Positions 35,139 through 45,100 of a stretch of DNA of 64,000 nucleotides are shown here, piece by piece. Source of the stretch: JAZKGA01 sp040386235 (lineage in GTDB: Bacteria > Pseudomonadota > Alphaproteobacteria > Micavibrionales > Micavibrionaceae). The notes beneath the pieces are model-generated. The model was not told the origin of the DNA. It did no database searches and saw nothing but the letters and a program-made list of their open reading frames with translations. Position 1 is the stretch's first letter. Each line of letters starts with the position of its first letter. The stretch spans positions 682,001 to 746,000 of the forward strand of contig JAZKGA010000001.1 in the NCBI GenBank assembly GCA_040386235.1, read 5' to 3'. The translations under genes were made by a program, and so were the position numbers.

Positions 35139-36422
35139 TTATTCCGGCAGGGTTGCGCCATCCAGCAGCGCATCGGTCATATCCGCACCGCTTAGGATCG
35201 CACCCGTTAAATCGGCACCGCGCAAATCCGCACCGCGCAGCATCGCCCCCGACAGGTCAGTGCCCAAAAACAGGGCATCGCGCAATTTAGCTTGTGACAG
35301 ATTGACGAACTTCATCTGCGCCTGGGTAAAATCAACACGTTGGACGCGTTTCTGGCCATCCTGTTTGGTGACGGTGATCGAGTCCCCTTGAATTTGGGTT
35401 AAGTCCGCGCGGGTGAAATTGGCGTGATGGAATTTTGATCCCCGAATGTCGCCCTTCACAATATGGGCGTCACGAAAGTCGGACTGGCTGAACGTACCGT
35501 ATTGCATGTGTACGCCGGTCAATTCCATACCGCGGAAATTGGAGTCTGTTGCCCGAATGGCTGTCAGTGGATATTTGGCCAGATCGGCAATCGCGGATAA
35601 ATCCATGCCGCTTAAATTCAGTTGCTTGCCTTCGCGTCCGGCTGACCGGATCCAAATCGTGTGCGCCGCCAACAAGGCTGGCAAGGTTTGTCCCTGGGAT
35701 TGTAAAGATTGATCGAGTGTCTGTTGTACGGACTCCATTTTGGGTGGGATTTTGGCCCCAGCCGTTTCGGTATGGTTCATGATCGTACCCTGCACCAGGG
35801 CCGCTGTCATATTCGCTTTGCGCAGATCGCAACCGGTTAAATCGGCATTGGTCAGGTTACTGCCTTCGAAATTTGCGCCCCGCAAATCAGCGTCGCGAAT
35901 AATGATGCCGGTCAAATCCGCGTCGGAAAAGTCAGCCGATGCCGCCCTTGCCCCCGACATATTGGTTTCCGTCATGCGCGCCCCGGCGAACACAGTTTTC
36001 TGTACAGACCGGCCCATATCCATTGGGCCGATACGGCCAACGCCTTGTTTTTCCATCATCTGACCTTCGCGCAAATCGGCCTTTGCCAGGTCGGCTCCCA
36101 CAAGGTTTGCCCCCGCAACATATGCGCCCCGGAAATCGGCGCGGCTGAAATTCGCGCGTTCTAGATTGGCATTGCGCAAGTCGCAGGCGTAAAAGCTGGC
36201 ACCGATAAAAATACCGGCTGATAAATTGGCGTTTTGGAAAGACGATCCGGTGAAATCGCCCCCGGCCATATTGGCCCGGCGAAAATCCAGGTTAGACATG
36301 TCGCGGAATTTGACGATGGCCCGCATGCCGCCACGCCGTCCTTCCATGAACATCGTATGTTTCTGGATAACGTCATCCAGCTGGGACTGTGTCATGGGGG
36401 TGTGTGGTGCGGAGTCGGTCAT
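35139..36422 (-). CDS. Pentapeptide-repeat protein
   Basis: A 427-residue protein built of A(D/N)LxX repeats, which form a right-handed square beta-helix. Two blocks are seen: residues ~45-215 (for example DFRRANMAGGDF, ADLAKADLREGQ, ADLTGCDLRKANM) and ~330-427 (ADLTQIQ, DLSGAMLRGADLRGADLTGA). Between them is a ~90-residue non-repeat, more helical region (VQQTLDQSLQSQGQ). No signal peptide or membrane segment, so probably cytoplasmic. Some relatives mimic DNA and protect gyrase, but nothing here assigns that role. It lies 39 bases after the M16 gene and four bases before mutL. Confidence 0.88.
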   Translation of the reverse strand: MTDSAPHTPMTQSQLDDVIQKHTMFMEGRRGGMRAIVKFRDMSNLDFRRANMAGGDFTGSSFQNANLSAGIFIGASFYACDLRNANLERANFSRADFRGAYVAGANLVGADLAKADLREGQMMEKQGVGRIGPMDMGRSVQKTVFAGARMTETNMSGARAASADFSDADLTGIIIRDADLRGANFEGSNLTNADLTGCDLRKANMTAALVQGTIMNHTETAGAKIPPKMESVQQTLDQSLQSQGQTLPALLAAHTIWIRSAGREGKQLNLSGMDLSAIADLAKYPLTAIRATDSNFRGMELTGVHMQYGTFSQSDFRDAHIVKGDIRGSKFHHANFTRADLTQIQGDSITVTKQDGQKRVQRVDFTQAQMKFVNLSQAKLRDALFLGTDLSGAMLRGADLRGADLTGAILSGADMTDALLDGATLPE

Positions 36423-36461
36423 ATTTTTCTACACTGTCATATTTTGAAGCTCGCTTCACCC

Positions 36462-37847
36462 CTAATTTGTAAAACCGGGGAGGGCAGTGACGGTTTGATC
36501 TGGTTTTACCTGCGCAGGCTGGCCAACCAAAAGGCGGGTGGGGCCTGTTTTGCTGCACAAAATACGCCGGGACACACGCTGCACATCCGCCTGTGTGACG
36601 GCGGCGATATCACGCAAATGATCGACCATGTAGGACAGGGGAAGGCCTGCCGCCTGCATCGCATTCATTTGCGCAGATGTATTACGAAACGAAGCGAAAT
36701 GCATTGGCAGGGAGTGGATCAGGTAGGATTGCGCGTCCCGTAACTCATCTTCACTGGGTGGGGCATCACACAGGCCTGTGGTGATCTGGGCGATCAAGGT
36801 CAGAACATTCCCCGCAGCTTCATTCTTGGTCGATAGCGTGATGTCAAAACTTGGTGCAGCGTCGCGGTCGGTCATATCCGCCGTAACGCCGTAAGTCAGG
36901 CCGTTTTCTTCGCGTAATGTCTGGGTCAGGCGTGATCCGAAACCACCGCCCAGAATATGGGCCATGACCTGTGCCGCGGCATAATCCGGATCGGCATGAT
37001 TGATTCCTGGCATCGTGACCGCGATAAAGCTTTGCGGAATATCAAGGGGATGCAGCACTGTTTTCGCGGGAAAGGTTGTATGGGGTAACGCAGGCACCGA
37101 GGCTGGCACGTTTTGCGCTGGCCATGTTTGGGTCAGGTGTTGGGTCACAATACGTGCTTGTTCAAGGGTGATATCACCCGCAAAACTGATCCGCAGCTGG
37201 GCGGGGTTGCGCCGCACAGCCAAGGCCTGGCGCAAATCTTGCGCCGTAATGCGGGGCAGGCTGTCCAGCGTGCCGCCAATATTTTGGCCATAGGGGTGAT
37301 CTGCAAACACGGTGGCGTTGACCAGACGGGCGATTTTCCATTCGGGCTGTCCCATATTTTGACGCAGGCGCGATAACATGGCGGCGCGGTTACGGGCCAA
37401 ATCCTGACCTTGTAAATGCGGGGTGTTTAACGCGTCATTCAAAAGGGCAAAGGCCATCGTCGCATGGTCCGTCGCGGTGTAAAGCGAGCCGAAGAAATTA
37501 TCCCGGTCGCTGACGAAATCCAGCTGAATACCGTCATTATCCAGCTGGGCCTGAAATTCCTGGCTGTTCAGCTTTCCAGCCCCTTCAGTCAACATCTGGG
37601 CCAGTAATTGTGTTTGTCCGGCTTTTTCAGGCGCATCAGGATACGCGCCCCCGCGCAGCAAGGTTAAGCTGATGCTGATAACCGGCAGGCGGGAATCGTG
37701 ATTGACCCAGATTTGCGCACCATTGGGCAGGGTTGCCTGCTGCACCTCAATAATCGGGCGCAGTGTGGCATCATCTGCGGCGAAAACGGATCCGGCCAGC
37801 ATAACGGAAAGGCATATTGCCATGATGTATAAGGTAAACCGTGTCAT
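36462..37847 (-). CDS. M16-family peptidase homologue lacking the zinc motif
   Basis: A 461-residue secreted protein with an M16 (pitrilysin/processing peptidase) fold: TLPNGAQIWVNHDSRLPVISI, GGAYPDAPEKAGQTQLLAQML and GGGFGSRLTQTLREENGLTYGV. The HxxEH zinc site is missing (QLLAQ occupies the place), so it is probably the non-catalytic partner, like the alpha subunit of mitochondrial processing peptidase. Signal peptide at the N-terminus (ends GSVFAADD). Start at 37847: its ATGA overlaps the stop of the upstream M16 gene, a sign of coupled translation. Likely forms a heterodimer with that protein. Confidence 0.9.
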   Translation of the reverse strand: MTRFTLYIMAICLSVMLAGSVFAADDATLRPIIEVQQATLPNGAQIWVNHDSRLPVISISLTLLRGGAYPDAPEKAGQTQLLAQMLTEGAGKLNSQEFQAQLDNDGIQLDFVSDRDNFFGSLYTATDHATMAFALLNDALNTPHLQGQDLARNRAAMLSRLRQNMGQPEWKIARLVNATVFADHPYGQNIGGTLDSLPRITAQDLRQALAVRRNPAQLRISFAGDITLEQARIVTQHLTQTWPAQNVPASVPALPHTTFPAKTVLHPLDIPQSFIAVTMPGINHADPDYAAAQVMAHILGGGFGSRLTQTLREENGLTYGVTADMTDRDAAPSFDITLSTKNEAAGNVLTLIAQITTGLCDAPPSEDELRDAQSYLIHSLPMHFASFRNTSAQMNAMQAAGLPLSYMVDHLRDIAAVTQADVQRVSRRILCSKTGPTRLLVGQPAQVKPDQTVTALPGFTN

Positions 37848-39259
37848 TGAGGGGCCTGGGACGAGGGCGCGCCCGCGGTAATCATCATTTGCAACGGTGG
37901 CGTCTGTGACCACGCGGCCTGGCTGAAGAAACGCTGAATCATTTTTTGAATGTCTGCGTTCGGCGCAGCCTTAATGGCATTATCCCAGTTTTCAACCTGA
38001 TCCAGCGTTAAACCGCTGCTGATCGCCTGGCCGATAATCATGGCGGGGCCAGAGACGCTGTCGCGCTGAAAAACACTGTTTTGATACAGGCGTTTTTTGG
38101 CCAGGGCAATTGCGGGCGTTGCAGGGGGCGTTGCAGCGATGGCGGCAAATTCCTGGCGTAACGCGATGTCCAGATCCTCAAGCGTGACGCCGGGCTGTGG
38201 CGTGGCGGTCAGGACAATCACCCCGTCGCTGCGCGATGTACCGTCGTAATACAGGCCAACGGAAACGGCCTTTTTCTGGTGCACTACCAGTGACTGGTAC
38301 AGCCGCGTGGACAGGCCGCCATCCAGCATTTCAGTCATAATATCCAGGGCCAGGCCGGCATTGTAATCTTGGGTATAGCTGGGCGCACGCCAGATCATCA
38401 GCAGTGTATTTTCATGCACTTTTGCGTCGGTTGCACGCAGGCTGACAACCCCCGGCAGGGCTGGAATAACAAAAGCAGGCTGTGCGGGCACTTCACGTTT
38501 TTTCCATGATCCGTAATGGCGTTGTGCCAGATCAACCGCGCCAGCCAGCGTGATATCGCCGGACAGAATCAGGACAGCGTTATTAGGCGCATACCACGTG
38601 TCGATGTAATCGCGGGCGTCGGTCCAGGTCAGGCGGGCCATTTCCGCCTCCCACCCAATGATCGGGCGGCCATAGGGATGGTTCGGGAATAAGATATTGT
38701 AAAGTGTCTCACTGTACGGGGCCAGTGGATCGTTATCGATCCGCTGTTTCCGCTCTTCCAGAATAACATCACGCTCAGACAAAACATCGGCAGCAAGCGG
38801 GGCGATATTTTGCAGGCGGTCGGCTTCCAGGGCCATAACGTCATTCAATTTATCGCGGGCCACGGTAAAGAAGAAGGCGGTGTAATCATGGCTGGTGAAC
38901 GCGTTATCCTGCCCGCCCAGGCTTGCGATCTGACGGGAATAACTGCCCGCGTGGTGAAGGGGCGTTCCTTTGAACATCAGGTGTTCCAGAAAATGTGCGA
39001 TGCCGGACACGCCGGGTTTTTCATTGGCCGATCCGGCCTTAAACCACATCATGTGTGTCACGACGGGAATCCGTGAATTGGGGATGACCACGACCTGCAG
39101 GCCATTTGCCAGGGTTGCGGTTTGTGCGCCAAATGTCTGTCCCTGACCCGCCTGGATGTCGGGCGCGGCGGGTGCGATCAGGCCATAGGCGATCAGGCCC
39201 AGGGCCAAAATGGACAATATCGTAACACCTATGGTCCAGCGACGGCGAAGAACCGGCAT
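37844..39259 (-). CDS. M16-family zinc metallopeptidase (catalytic)
   Basis: A 471-residue zinc peptidase of the M16 family. HFLEH at residues 89-93 gives the two zinc histidines and the catalytic glutamate, and the distal ligand lies in VILEERKQR. An N-terminal hydrophobic segment (residues ~9-30) anchors or exports it to the periplasm. The C-terminal half repeats the fold (GGLSTRLYQSLVVHQKKAVSVG). Substrates are unknown; relatives degrade peptides. It lies one base after the DUF3035 lipoprotein gene and overlaps the inactive M16 gene downstream. Confidence 0.93.
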   Translation of the reverse strand: MPVLRRRWTIGVTILSILALGLIAYGLIAPAAPDIQAGQGQTFGAQTATLANGLQVVVIPNSRIPVVTHMMWFKAGSANEKPGVSGIAHFLEHLMFKGTPLHHAGSYSRQIASLGGQDNAFTSHDYTAFFFTVARDKLNDVMALEADRLQNIAPLAADVLSERDVILEERKQRIDNDPLAPYSETLYNILFPNHPYGRPIIGWEAEMARLTWTDARDYIDTWYAPNNAVLILSGDITLAGAVDLAQRHYGSWKKREVPAQPAFVIPALPGVVSLRATDAKVHENTLLMIWRAPSYTQDYNAGLALDIMTEMLDGGLSTRLYQSLVVHQKKAVSVGLYYDGTSRSDGVIVLTATPQPGVTLEDLDIALRQEFAAIAATPPATPAIALAKKRLYQNSVFQRDSVSGPAMIIGQAISSGLTLDQVENWDNAIKAAPNADIQKMIQRFFSQAAWSQTPPLQMMITAGAPSSQAPQ

Positions 39260-39260
39260 A

Positions 39261-39851
39261 TTACTGAACCGGCGGTGCGGTCAGATCGCGACTGGGCAAT
39301 CCTTGAATCGGCTTGCCCTGGTTGATAGCCTCAGGCACCGGGATAACCGGCGCGCCTTGTTTCTTCAGACGGTTTTCTTCATCAAGCGGGTTCAGCACCT
39401 GGCCGGCTGTTTCGCCCTTTTTACCCATCAGTTTTTGGATCGCGGTGCGGCTGCTGTTGGACTCGTCAATCGCTTCTTGTTGGATGGTCGTGCGGATGTC
39501 AGGTGTGGCCTGCGCGGCGCCCAGCTTACCAAGAAATTCGCTGTCACTGGTTGTCAGGCCGGTTGCGGTGGGCTGGGGTGCCGGACGCGCAGCGGGATCG
39601 CCCCCTAACAGGCTGGCTTTGGCCAGTTCAGCCGGGCTGATATCCTGGGGTCGTGGGGCGCCTGGTTGCGGGGTCGCAAGGCGTAAATCCGGCGGCATTT
39701 CCAATGGGGCGCCGCGGACAATGGCAAATTCATCGGGGGCCCGACGGCTCATGCCAAATTCTTCCTTGATCCGGTCACAGCCAGTTAAGGATGTCGTGGC
39801 CAGAATGGCCAGAAACAAAGCGGATTTAATGGGTGATGATTGCGTCGTCAT
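39261..39851 (-). CDS. DUF3035 lipoprotein
   Basis: A 196-residue lipoprotein of the alphaproteobacterial DUF3035 family. The N-terminus is a lipoprotein signal with lipobox LTGC, and Cys25 is the expected lipidation site. The family stretch RRAPDEFAIVRGAPLEMPPDLRL follows. The rest is Pro/Ala/Gln-rich and probably disordered. The family has been linked to outer-membrane assembly, but its precise role is not known to me. The ATG at 39851 lies inside the end of lspA (26-base overlap), so the two are translationally coupled; LspA would process it. Confidence 0.85.
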   Translation of the reverse strand: MTTQSSPIKSALFLAILATTSLTGCDRIKEEFGMSRRAPDEFAIVRGAPLEMPPDLRLATPQPGAPRPQDISPAELAKASLLGGDPAARPAPQPTATGLTTSDSEFLGKLGAAQATPDIRTTIQQEAIDESNSSRTAIQKLMGKKGETAGQVLNPLDEENRLKKQGAPVIPVPEAINQGKPIQGLPSRDLTAPPVQ

Positions 39852-40392
39852 TATCGGCCTTATTCTGGCGGGAAAGAAACAGAGTATCAAGGACAATCAG
39901 GCAAACACCAACAACGATAAAACTGTCAGCGCCGTTAAAGGCGGGGTAATGCCAGCTGCCGATGTGGAAATCAATGAAATCGGCAACCGCACCAAAGCGC
40001 AGGCGATCCACTATATTTCCCAACGCGCCGCCGATAATCATGCTTAAGGCGATCATCATCAGGCGGGTCTGGGCGCGCACCAGCCACACGGCCATGATAG
40101 CGATTAAAACCAGGGCCATACCGACCAGAAAGTAAACGCGCCAATCGTCGCGGCCAGCCAGAAAGCCAAAGCTGACCCCACGATTCCAGACGGTGACAAG
40201 GTTCAGGAAAGGGGTAACGTAATGCCCATCGTAAATAACCTGAATGGCCGGAAATGTCGTCAGCCAGGCCCAGAAGTCCGTGGCGGCGATATTGCCGAAT
40301 TTCTGGTATTCCCATGCCGCCCATTTGGTCAGCTGGTCCAGAAACAAGGCGGCTAAAATGATTGGCAGGGATAAGGTCAAGTGATGGCGCAT
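39826..40392 (-). CDS. lspA: Lipoprotein signal peptidase II
   Basis: Inner-membrane aspartyl protease that cleaves the signal peptide of prolipoproteins. Four membrane segments are visible. The active-site motifs are GGALGNIVDRLRFGAVADFIDF and FNGADSFIVVG, with the two catalytic aspartates. NRGVSFGF is the conserved third motif. Start at 40392 (MRHHLTLSLP); a long in-frame upstream extension covering hdaA was rejected. 188 residues, slightly longer than usual. Confidence 0.95.
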   Translation of the reverse strand: MRHHLTLSLPIILAALFLDQLTKWAAWEYQKFGNIAATDFWAWLTTFPAIQVIYDGHYVTPFLNLVTVWNRGVSFGFLAGRDDWRVYFLVGMALVLIAIMAVWLVRAQTRLMMIALSMIIGGALGNIVDRLRFGAVADFIDFHIGSWHYPAFNGADSFIVVGVCLIVLDTLFLSRQNKADNDDAIITH

Positions 40393-40423
40393 GGCACGGG
40401 GACTATGGCATATTGGTTGGCGG

Positions 40424-41110
40424 TCAGACAAGGGGGTTATCAGCCACGGCCAGGACCTGACGGATAATGCCCAGTGTGATAGGTTTGCGCTGGGATAGCG
40501 CCAGCGCATCTGCGGCACTGACCAGGGCATGTGCCGCCCCAAACGACCGTTCCATGCGCGTGACGGCAAATGTGATGACATCCGCGCTGACCTGTAACTG
40601 TCGGTCTGAGAATAATTTGGTTAAGACTGCCTGCAACAACGCATCATCCGGTGGGGAAATCCCAACCGAAGCGGCCGCGCGCAGGCGTGACGCAAGATCA
40701 GGCAGGGTAAAAGCCAGTGTTTGCATCGGGGCGGCAGAGGTCAGCAGCAGGGTGAAACCGCCCTCTTTGGCCATGTTATAGATATGAAACAGGCAGGTTT
40801 CCATGTCGATATCGCCGATGGCCAGGTCCACGCGGTCGATAACCAGGGGGCTGATAATTTGTGTTGGGCAGGTTTCAAGATACAATGGGGACAGCCGCGT
40901 TGCCTGACTGCGCGCCGACCATATTGCCGCCAAATGGCTTTTACCGCTGGCAGCAGGGCCATGCAAAATCAAGGCAGGGCCAGGCCAATCAGGCCACGTA
41001 TCAATCCAGGCCAGGGCATCCTGATTGCACGGCGCAACCAGAAAATCCGCCCGCTGAAAAGACGGCGGATAGGCAAGGTCGAACGGTATTTGAGAAACAG
41101 CCTGGGTCAT
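40424..41110 (-). CDS. hdaA: HdaA/DnaA-like replication regulator
   Basis: A short AAA+ protein (228 residues) related to DnaA domain III but without the DNA-binding domain. LAYPPSFQRADFLVAPCNQDAL begins it, the Walker A motif is GPAASGKSH, and the Walker B position reads LAIGDIDM. SRLRAAASVGISPPDD is the sensor II-like region. Such proteins help turn DnaA into its inactive ADP form together with the DNA clamp. It lies 26 bases after the DUF2066 gene, a neighbour pair common in alphaproteobacteria. Confidence 0.88.
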   Translation of the reverse strand: MTQAVSQIPFDLAYPPSFQRADFLVAPCNQDALAWIDTWPDWPGPALILHGPAASGKSHLAAIWSARSQATRLSPLYLETCPTQIISPLVIDRVDLAIGDIDMETCLFHIYNMAKEGGFTLLLTSAAPMQTLAFTLPDLASRLRAAASVGISPPDDALLQAVLTKLFSDRQLQVSADVITFAVTRMERSFGAAHALVSAADALALSQRKPITLGIIRQVLAVADNPLV

Positions 41111-41136
41111 ATGACTCTTCGTAAAAGAAAGGTCGG

Positions 41137-41868
41137 TTATACGTCGCGTCGTAACACATAGGCATCAGGCCCCTGTGCCTCGATACGATACCCGTCGGCC
41201 CGCAGCCGTGCCTGTAATTCCGGCAAGCTGCCCAGCAGGCGTGCGCGGGTTTCCGCCTGGCGATACTGCATCGCGTGAATCGTCAACTGGCTGATTAATC
41301 CGGATTGTTGTAGTTTCGCCTGGATCTGCCGCCATTGTTGCAGACTGTCAAACAGGATTGTCAGCTTGATATTGCGGCCCGCAACAGGCGTCACACCTGT
41401 TCCTGGCAAAGGATTGGCGGGCATCGGAACCTGGGCGGAGGCCAAGGGCGGTTGCGGCAGAATGGGTACGGCCGTGGGGGGAATAACACCGTTTTTCACT
41501 GATAAATACGTATCCACCTGTGCGGGATCAAAACGGAAGATGAAATTGCCGCGATACCGGTTGCTGGCCACGTGTTCAGACGTCAGTTCGAAATCTTTTA
41601 CCATCCGACCGAGCGTAATGTCGTCCGGCATTTTGGTATCGACGGGCTGTTGCATCTGCACCATAAGCTGCAGGAAGGCCTGGTTCTGCGCCTTGATAAA
41701 CGCCTGGTTGCGGGCGGCAACGGCATCATTGGCCGTGACATCGACCACGACATTGCGCACATCGTACATGGCGGGGTATATAGCAGGGCCTGGCTGCGCC
41801 TTTGCCGTCATCGGCAGGATCGCGGCGCATACCAAAAAGCAGAGAGAGAAAAAAGCAGCGTGTTTCAT
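41137..41868 (-). CDS. DUF2066 secreted protein
   Basis: A 243-residue protein with a signal peptide (MKHAAFFSLCFLVCAAILPMTAKAQ region) and a DUF2066-like body. The body contains VVVDVTANDAVAARNQAFIKAQNQAFLQL, a form of tandem 'A..RdqA' helix, then FRFDPAQVDTYL. The C-terminal part (residues ~165-240) looks like a second alpha/beta domain. Function is unknown. The start at 41868 is picked for the signal peptide; an in-frame upstream extension looks unlike protein. First gene of the long reverse operon down to mutL. Confidence 0.8.
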   Translation of the reverse strand: MKHAAFFSLCFLVCAAILPMTAKAQPGPAIYPAMYDVRNVVVDVTANDAVAARNQAFIKAQNQAFLQLMVQMQQPVDTKMPDDITLGRMVKDFELTSEHVASNRYRGNFIFRFDPAQVDTYLSVKNGVIPPTAVPILPQPPLASAQVPMPANPLPGTGVTPVAGRNIKLTILFDSLQQWRQIQAKLQQSGLISQLTIHAMQYRQAETRARLLGSLPELQARLRADGYRIEAQGPDAYVLRRDV

Positions 41869-41959
41869 ATCCAAATATATAACGCGTCTTGCGGCAATTT
41901 GCACGATATTGATTTTTTGTGAAACTCCCTTTACCATCCCTTGAAATACGGAGCAGACA

Positions 41960-42103
41960 ATGGCGCAAACACCCTTTAATTCAAATGATATCGACCCGGC
42001 ACAGCTGCAAACAGCGCATGAAGGCTGGGCCAGTTTTAACCGTCTTAGCCGCTATGCGATTGTCGGCGTCATCCTGATTTTGGTCATTCTGGCAGCGATT
42101 TGA
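41960..42103 (+). CDS. aa3-type cytochrome c oxidase subunit IV family protein
   Basis: A 47-residue open frame: MAQTPFNSNDIDPAQLQTAHE, then GWASFNRLSRYA and a single membrane segment ending ILAAI. The HExWxxFxxLxRY pattern before one C-terminal membrane helix is the signature of the small subunit IV of alphaproteobacterial aa3 oxidases. GGAG at 41951-41954 lies five bases before the ATG (41960). No other oxidase gene is near, so it is an orphan. It is divergent from the DUF2066 gene (91 bases) and 52 bases upstream of the sensor kinase. Confidence 0.8.
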   Translation: MAQTPFNSNDIDPAQLQTAHEGWASFNRLSRYAIVGVILILVILAAI

Positions 42104-42155
42104 TTGTCATAGCGTCGCAAGTATTCGGTAACTTTTGCGCGCTATAGTCCAAAGG

Positions 42156-45100
42156 ATGCGTTCCTCCTTTTTCATCCTTATTTTCTGCTGTGCGTTGCTG
42201 TTGTGTCCCCTGTTTGCGGGTGTGGGACAGGCGGCAAACTATGTCACGCTGACGCCGCTGGCCAGCGGAAATGCACAGATTGAACGTCAAGCCGATTACA
42301 TTATCCAGGATAAGAAAAATCCCCTGTCACTCAGCCAGGCGTGGCAATCCTATCAATCCGGGACGGCCAAAGTGGTCCGTGCGGGCCGCGATGGCTATGT
42401 CCACTTAGGCTGGGGCGCCCGTTCGGTCTGGATGGTTATTCCGGTATTGAATCAAACGGATGCCAGTGATTGGCACTTAAAACTTGCGGATCGCGCCTTT
42501 ATGTTTCAGCCGTTCCTGAAATCCCTTACCGTTATTCAGGGTGAAACGGGCCTGACTTTGCCCTCACGTTTAACCGCAGATCGGAAGGCGATTGTCAGCC
42601 TGCCAAAACGTCTGCCCGCGACTTTGGTGGTCCATTTGGAATTTGCCGGTTCCGGCCCTGTGATATTAAAACCGTCTTTATCCCAGGCGGGCGAATCTCC
42701 GCCATGGTCGGCCAATTGGGGCCGTTTGGCCTGGATTGTTGCGGCGGCCGTTGGCGCTGCGACAGTTGCGGCCAGCCTGTTGCCGTTACAATTGCCGATG
42801 ATCCTGTTGGGTGCTTCCGGCATTTTATATGCGTTGTGGGTGGGTGGTGATGCCTGGGTCCACGCTCCCTCTGGCGGGTTTTGCGCCGTCCTGCTGTTAA
42901 GCCTGGCGGGCAGTTTAAACATTCTTGGCTGTTATCTTATATTGCGCAAGCAGGGCATTAGTTTGCGCCATGCGCGCAATGCCACCACCGAATTGATTAT
43001 GGCGGCTATGGGAGTCGCGGGGCTGGTGGTTTGCGCCGGGGTTGCAGCCTTCCTGCCCGGATTGGGCTTTGCCGTGGGCATGATTGCGCTGATGACCGGT
43101 TTTCTGATGTCACTGATGCTGCTGGTTCAGGCACAAAGCTATTATCACGCCGATGTGTCGTGGGGTCTTCTGGCCCTGTCGATTGGCCTGGTGGGTATTG
43201 TCGTGACGTGGCCGCAGGCAATGGGATTGCAAATCAGTAATACAGCCCTTTTCCCGCTGGCGCCGATCGGGGTCATGGTGCAGACAGTCGTTATTTTACT
43301 TTGGGCGCTGGCCTGGAGATTTGAAGAAAGCGTGCGCCTGCGCCGCAATGAAACGGAAGGCGACAGCGAGTCATCACGGATGATGCTGCGTAAAACTGAT
43401 GTCTCAACAAAACTAAAAGCGTCACAGGAAACCCACGATCAGGAACGCTTGTTAAGAGTACTGGAACAGGAACGCGCGCAAATGGAAGTTTTGCGCGACA
43501 GTGAACGGAAGAAAACAGAGGAAATGCGCCAAGCCAAGGATTCTGCGGATGAGGCCATTCGTGCCAAATCCGCTTTCTTTGCCGTGTTGGGCCATGAAAT
43601 CCGGACGCCGATGAACGGTGTTCTGGGCATGGTCAAGCTGTTGTTAAAATTGAACCTGAGCAAGGACCAGCGCCAATACGCAAATACTATCCTTGAGTCA
43701 GGCGAAGCGATGGTGACGATCCTGAACGACATGCTGGATTTTGAAAAAATAGACAGCGGCAAAATGACGTTTGAAGAAATAACCTATGATCTGCCGCACA
43801 TCCTAAACAGTATCAGTACGTTGATGCAGGGGCACGCGATGGCCAAGGGGCTGGACCTGATCCTGCGCATTGATCCGCAGACGCCCAAAATTGTCATCGG
43901 TGATCCGACGCGTCTGCGTCAGGTTTTGTTAAATCTGGTCAGCAATGCGGTGAAGTTTACCGAAAAAGGTCAGGTTGTTATCCAAGTGCAACCACTTAAC
44001 ACCGAAGACCCGAAATCCCGCCAGGTGTATTTCGCCGTGCAGGATTCTGGAATCGGTATTTCGCGTGCCGCCCAACGCCACTTGTTCAATCCTTTTACCC
44101 AAGCCGATGCCAGTACCGCGCGTAAATTTGGCGGGACGGGTCTTGGCCTTGCCATCTCTCAGAAACTTGTGACGCGGATGGGTGGCGAAATTAATCTGAA
44201 CAGCCGCGAGGGCGAGGGGACAACCTTCTTCTTCACCTTGAATATGCAGATCGGGTCTGCGTCCGACCTGGCACAAACAGGCGGCAATGCGGCGGATATT
44301 CCTTTGGCTGCGGCCCCTGTCGGCCTGCCCCACACATTGCCACCGCTGAAAATACTGGTGGTTGATGACAATACGATTAATCAGCGAGTCATGTCCGGAT
44401 TTTTAAGTCCTGGCGGTCACGCGATCGATATGGCGGACACGGTCGCCAGTGCCTGGGACTTCCTGACCCACCCGTCTCATGCGTCATACGATGCGATCTT
44501 TATGGATCTTGAATTGCCTGATGGCAACGGCGCAGACTTGACCCAACGCCTGCGCGCCAGTGGCGGTCAGAACAGCGGCACGGTTATTATCGGCCTGACA
44601 GGCCATACCGACACCGACATTCTGGCATCCTGCCGTGCGGCCGGAATGCAGGACGTGCTGACCAAGCCGGTGGACCCTGATACGCTGCAACACACGTTAT
44701 TTCAGTTGACCCAGAACGCGATCACGCCATTCGTTCCGATTATTCCCCAGGGCATAAACGGCGTAAATGTTACGCCCCAGACGCGCACCCCTCACGCCCA
44801 CGCACATGATCATGACGATGAATTCGGCGACGGATTCAATCAGACAATAGCGGCCTTGCCACAGGCCACGCCATTATCACCCGTCAGTGTCCCCACGGCT
44901 GATAATGTCATCCTGTTCGATCCAGCGACGCTGCGCCCGTTGCGTGACACGCTGGGGCTGGATGTCGTGCAATCCCTGCTGGCTGATTTGTATGCAACGG
45001 CGGAGGAGTCAATCACGGCTTTGAACCACGCCGTGGCGAATGAGAATTGGCTGGAAGCTCAAGCCAAAGCCCATGATTTAAAGGGCATGGCGGGCAATTT

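Noticed and set aside
40393..40581. N-terminal extension of lspA over the hdaA stop
   Set aside because: The extra 63 residues have no membrane or signal character and cover the end of hdaA; MRHHLTLSLP is a family-like start.
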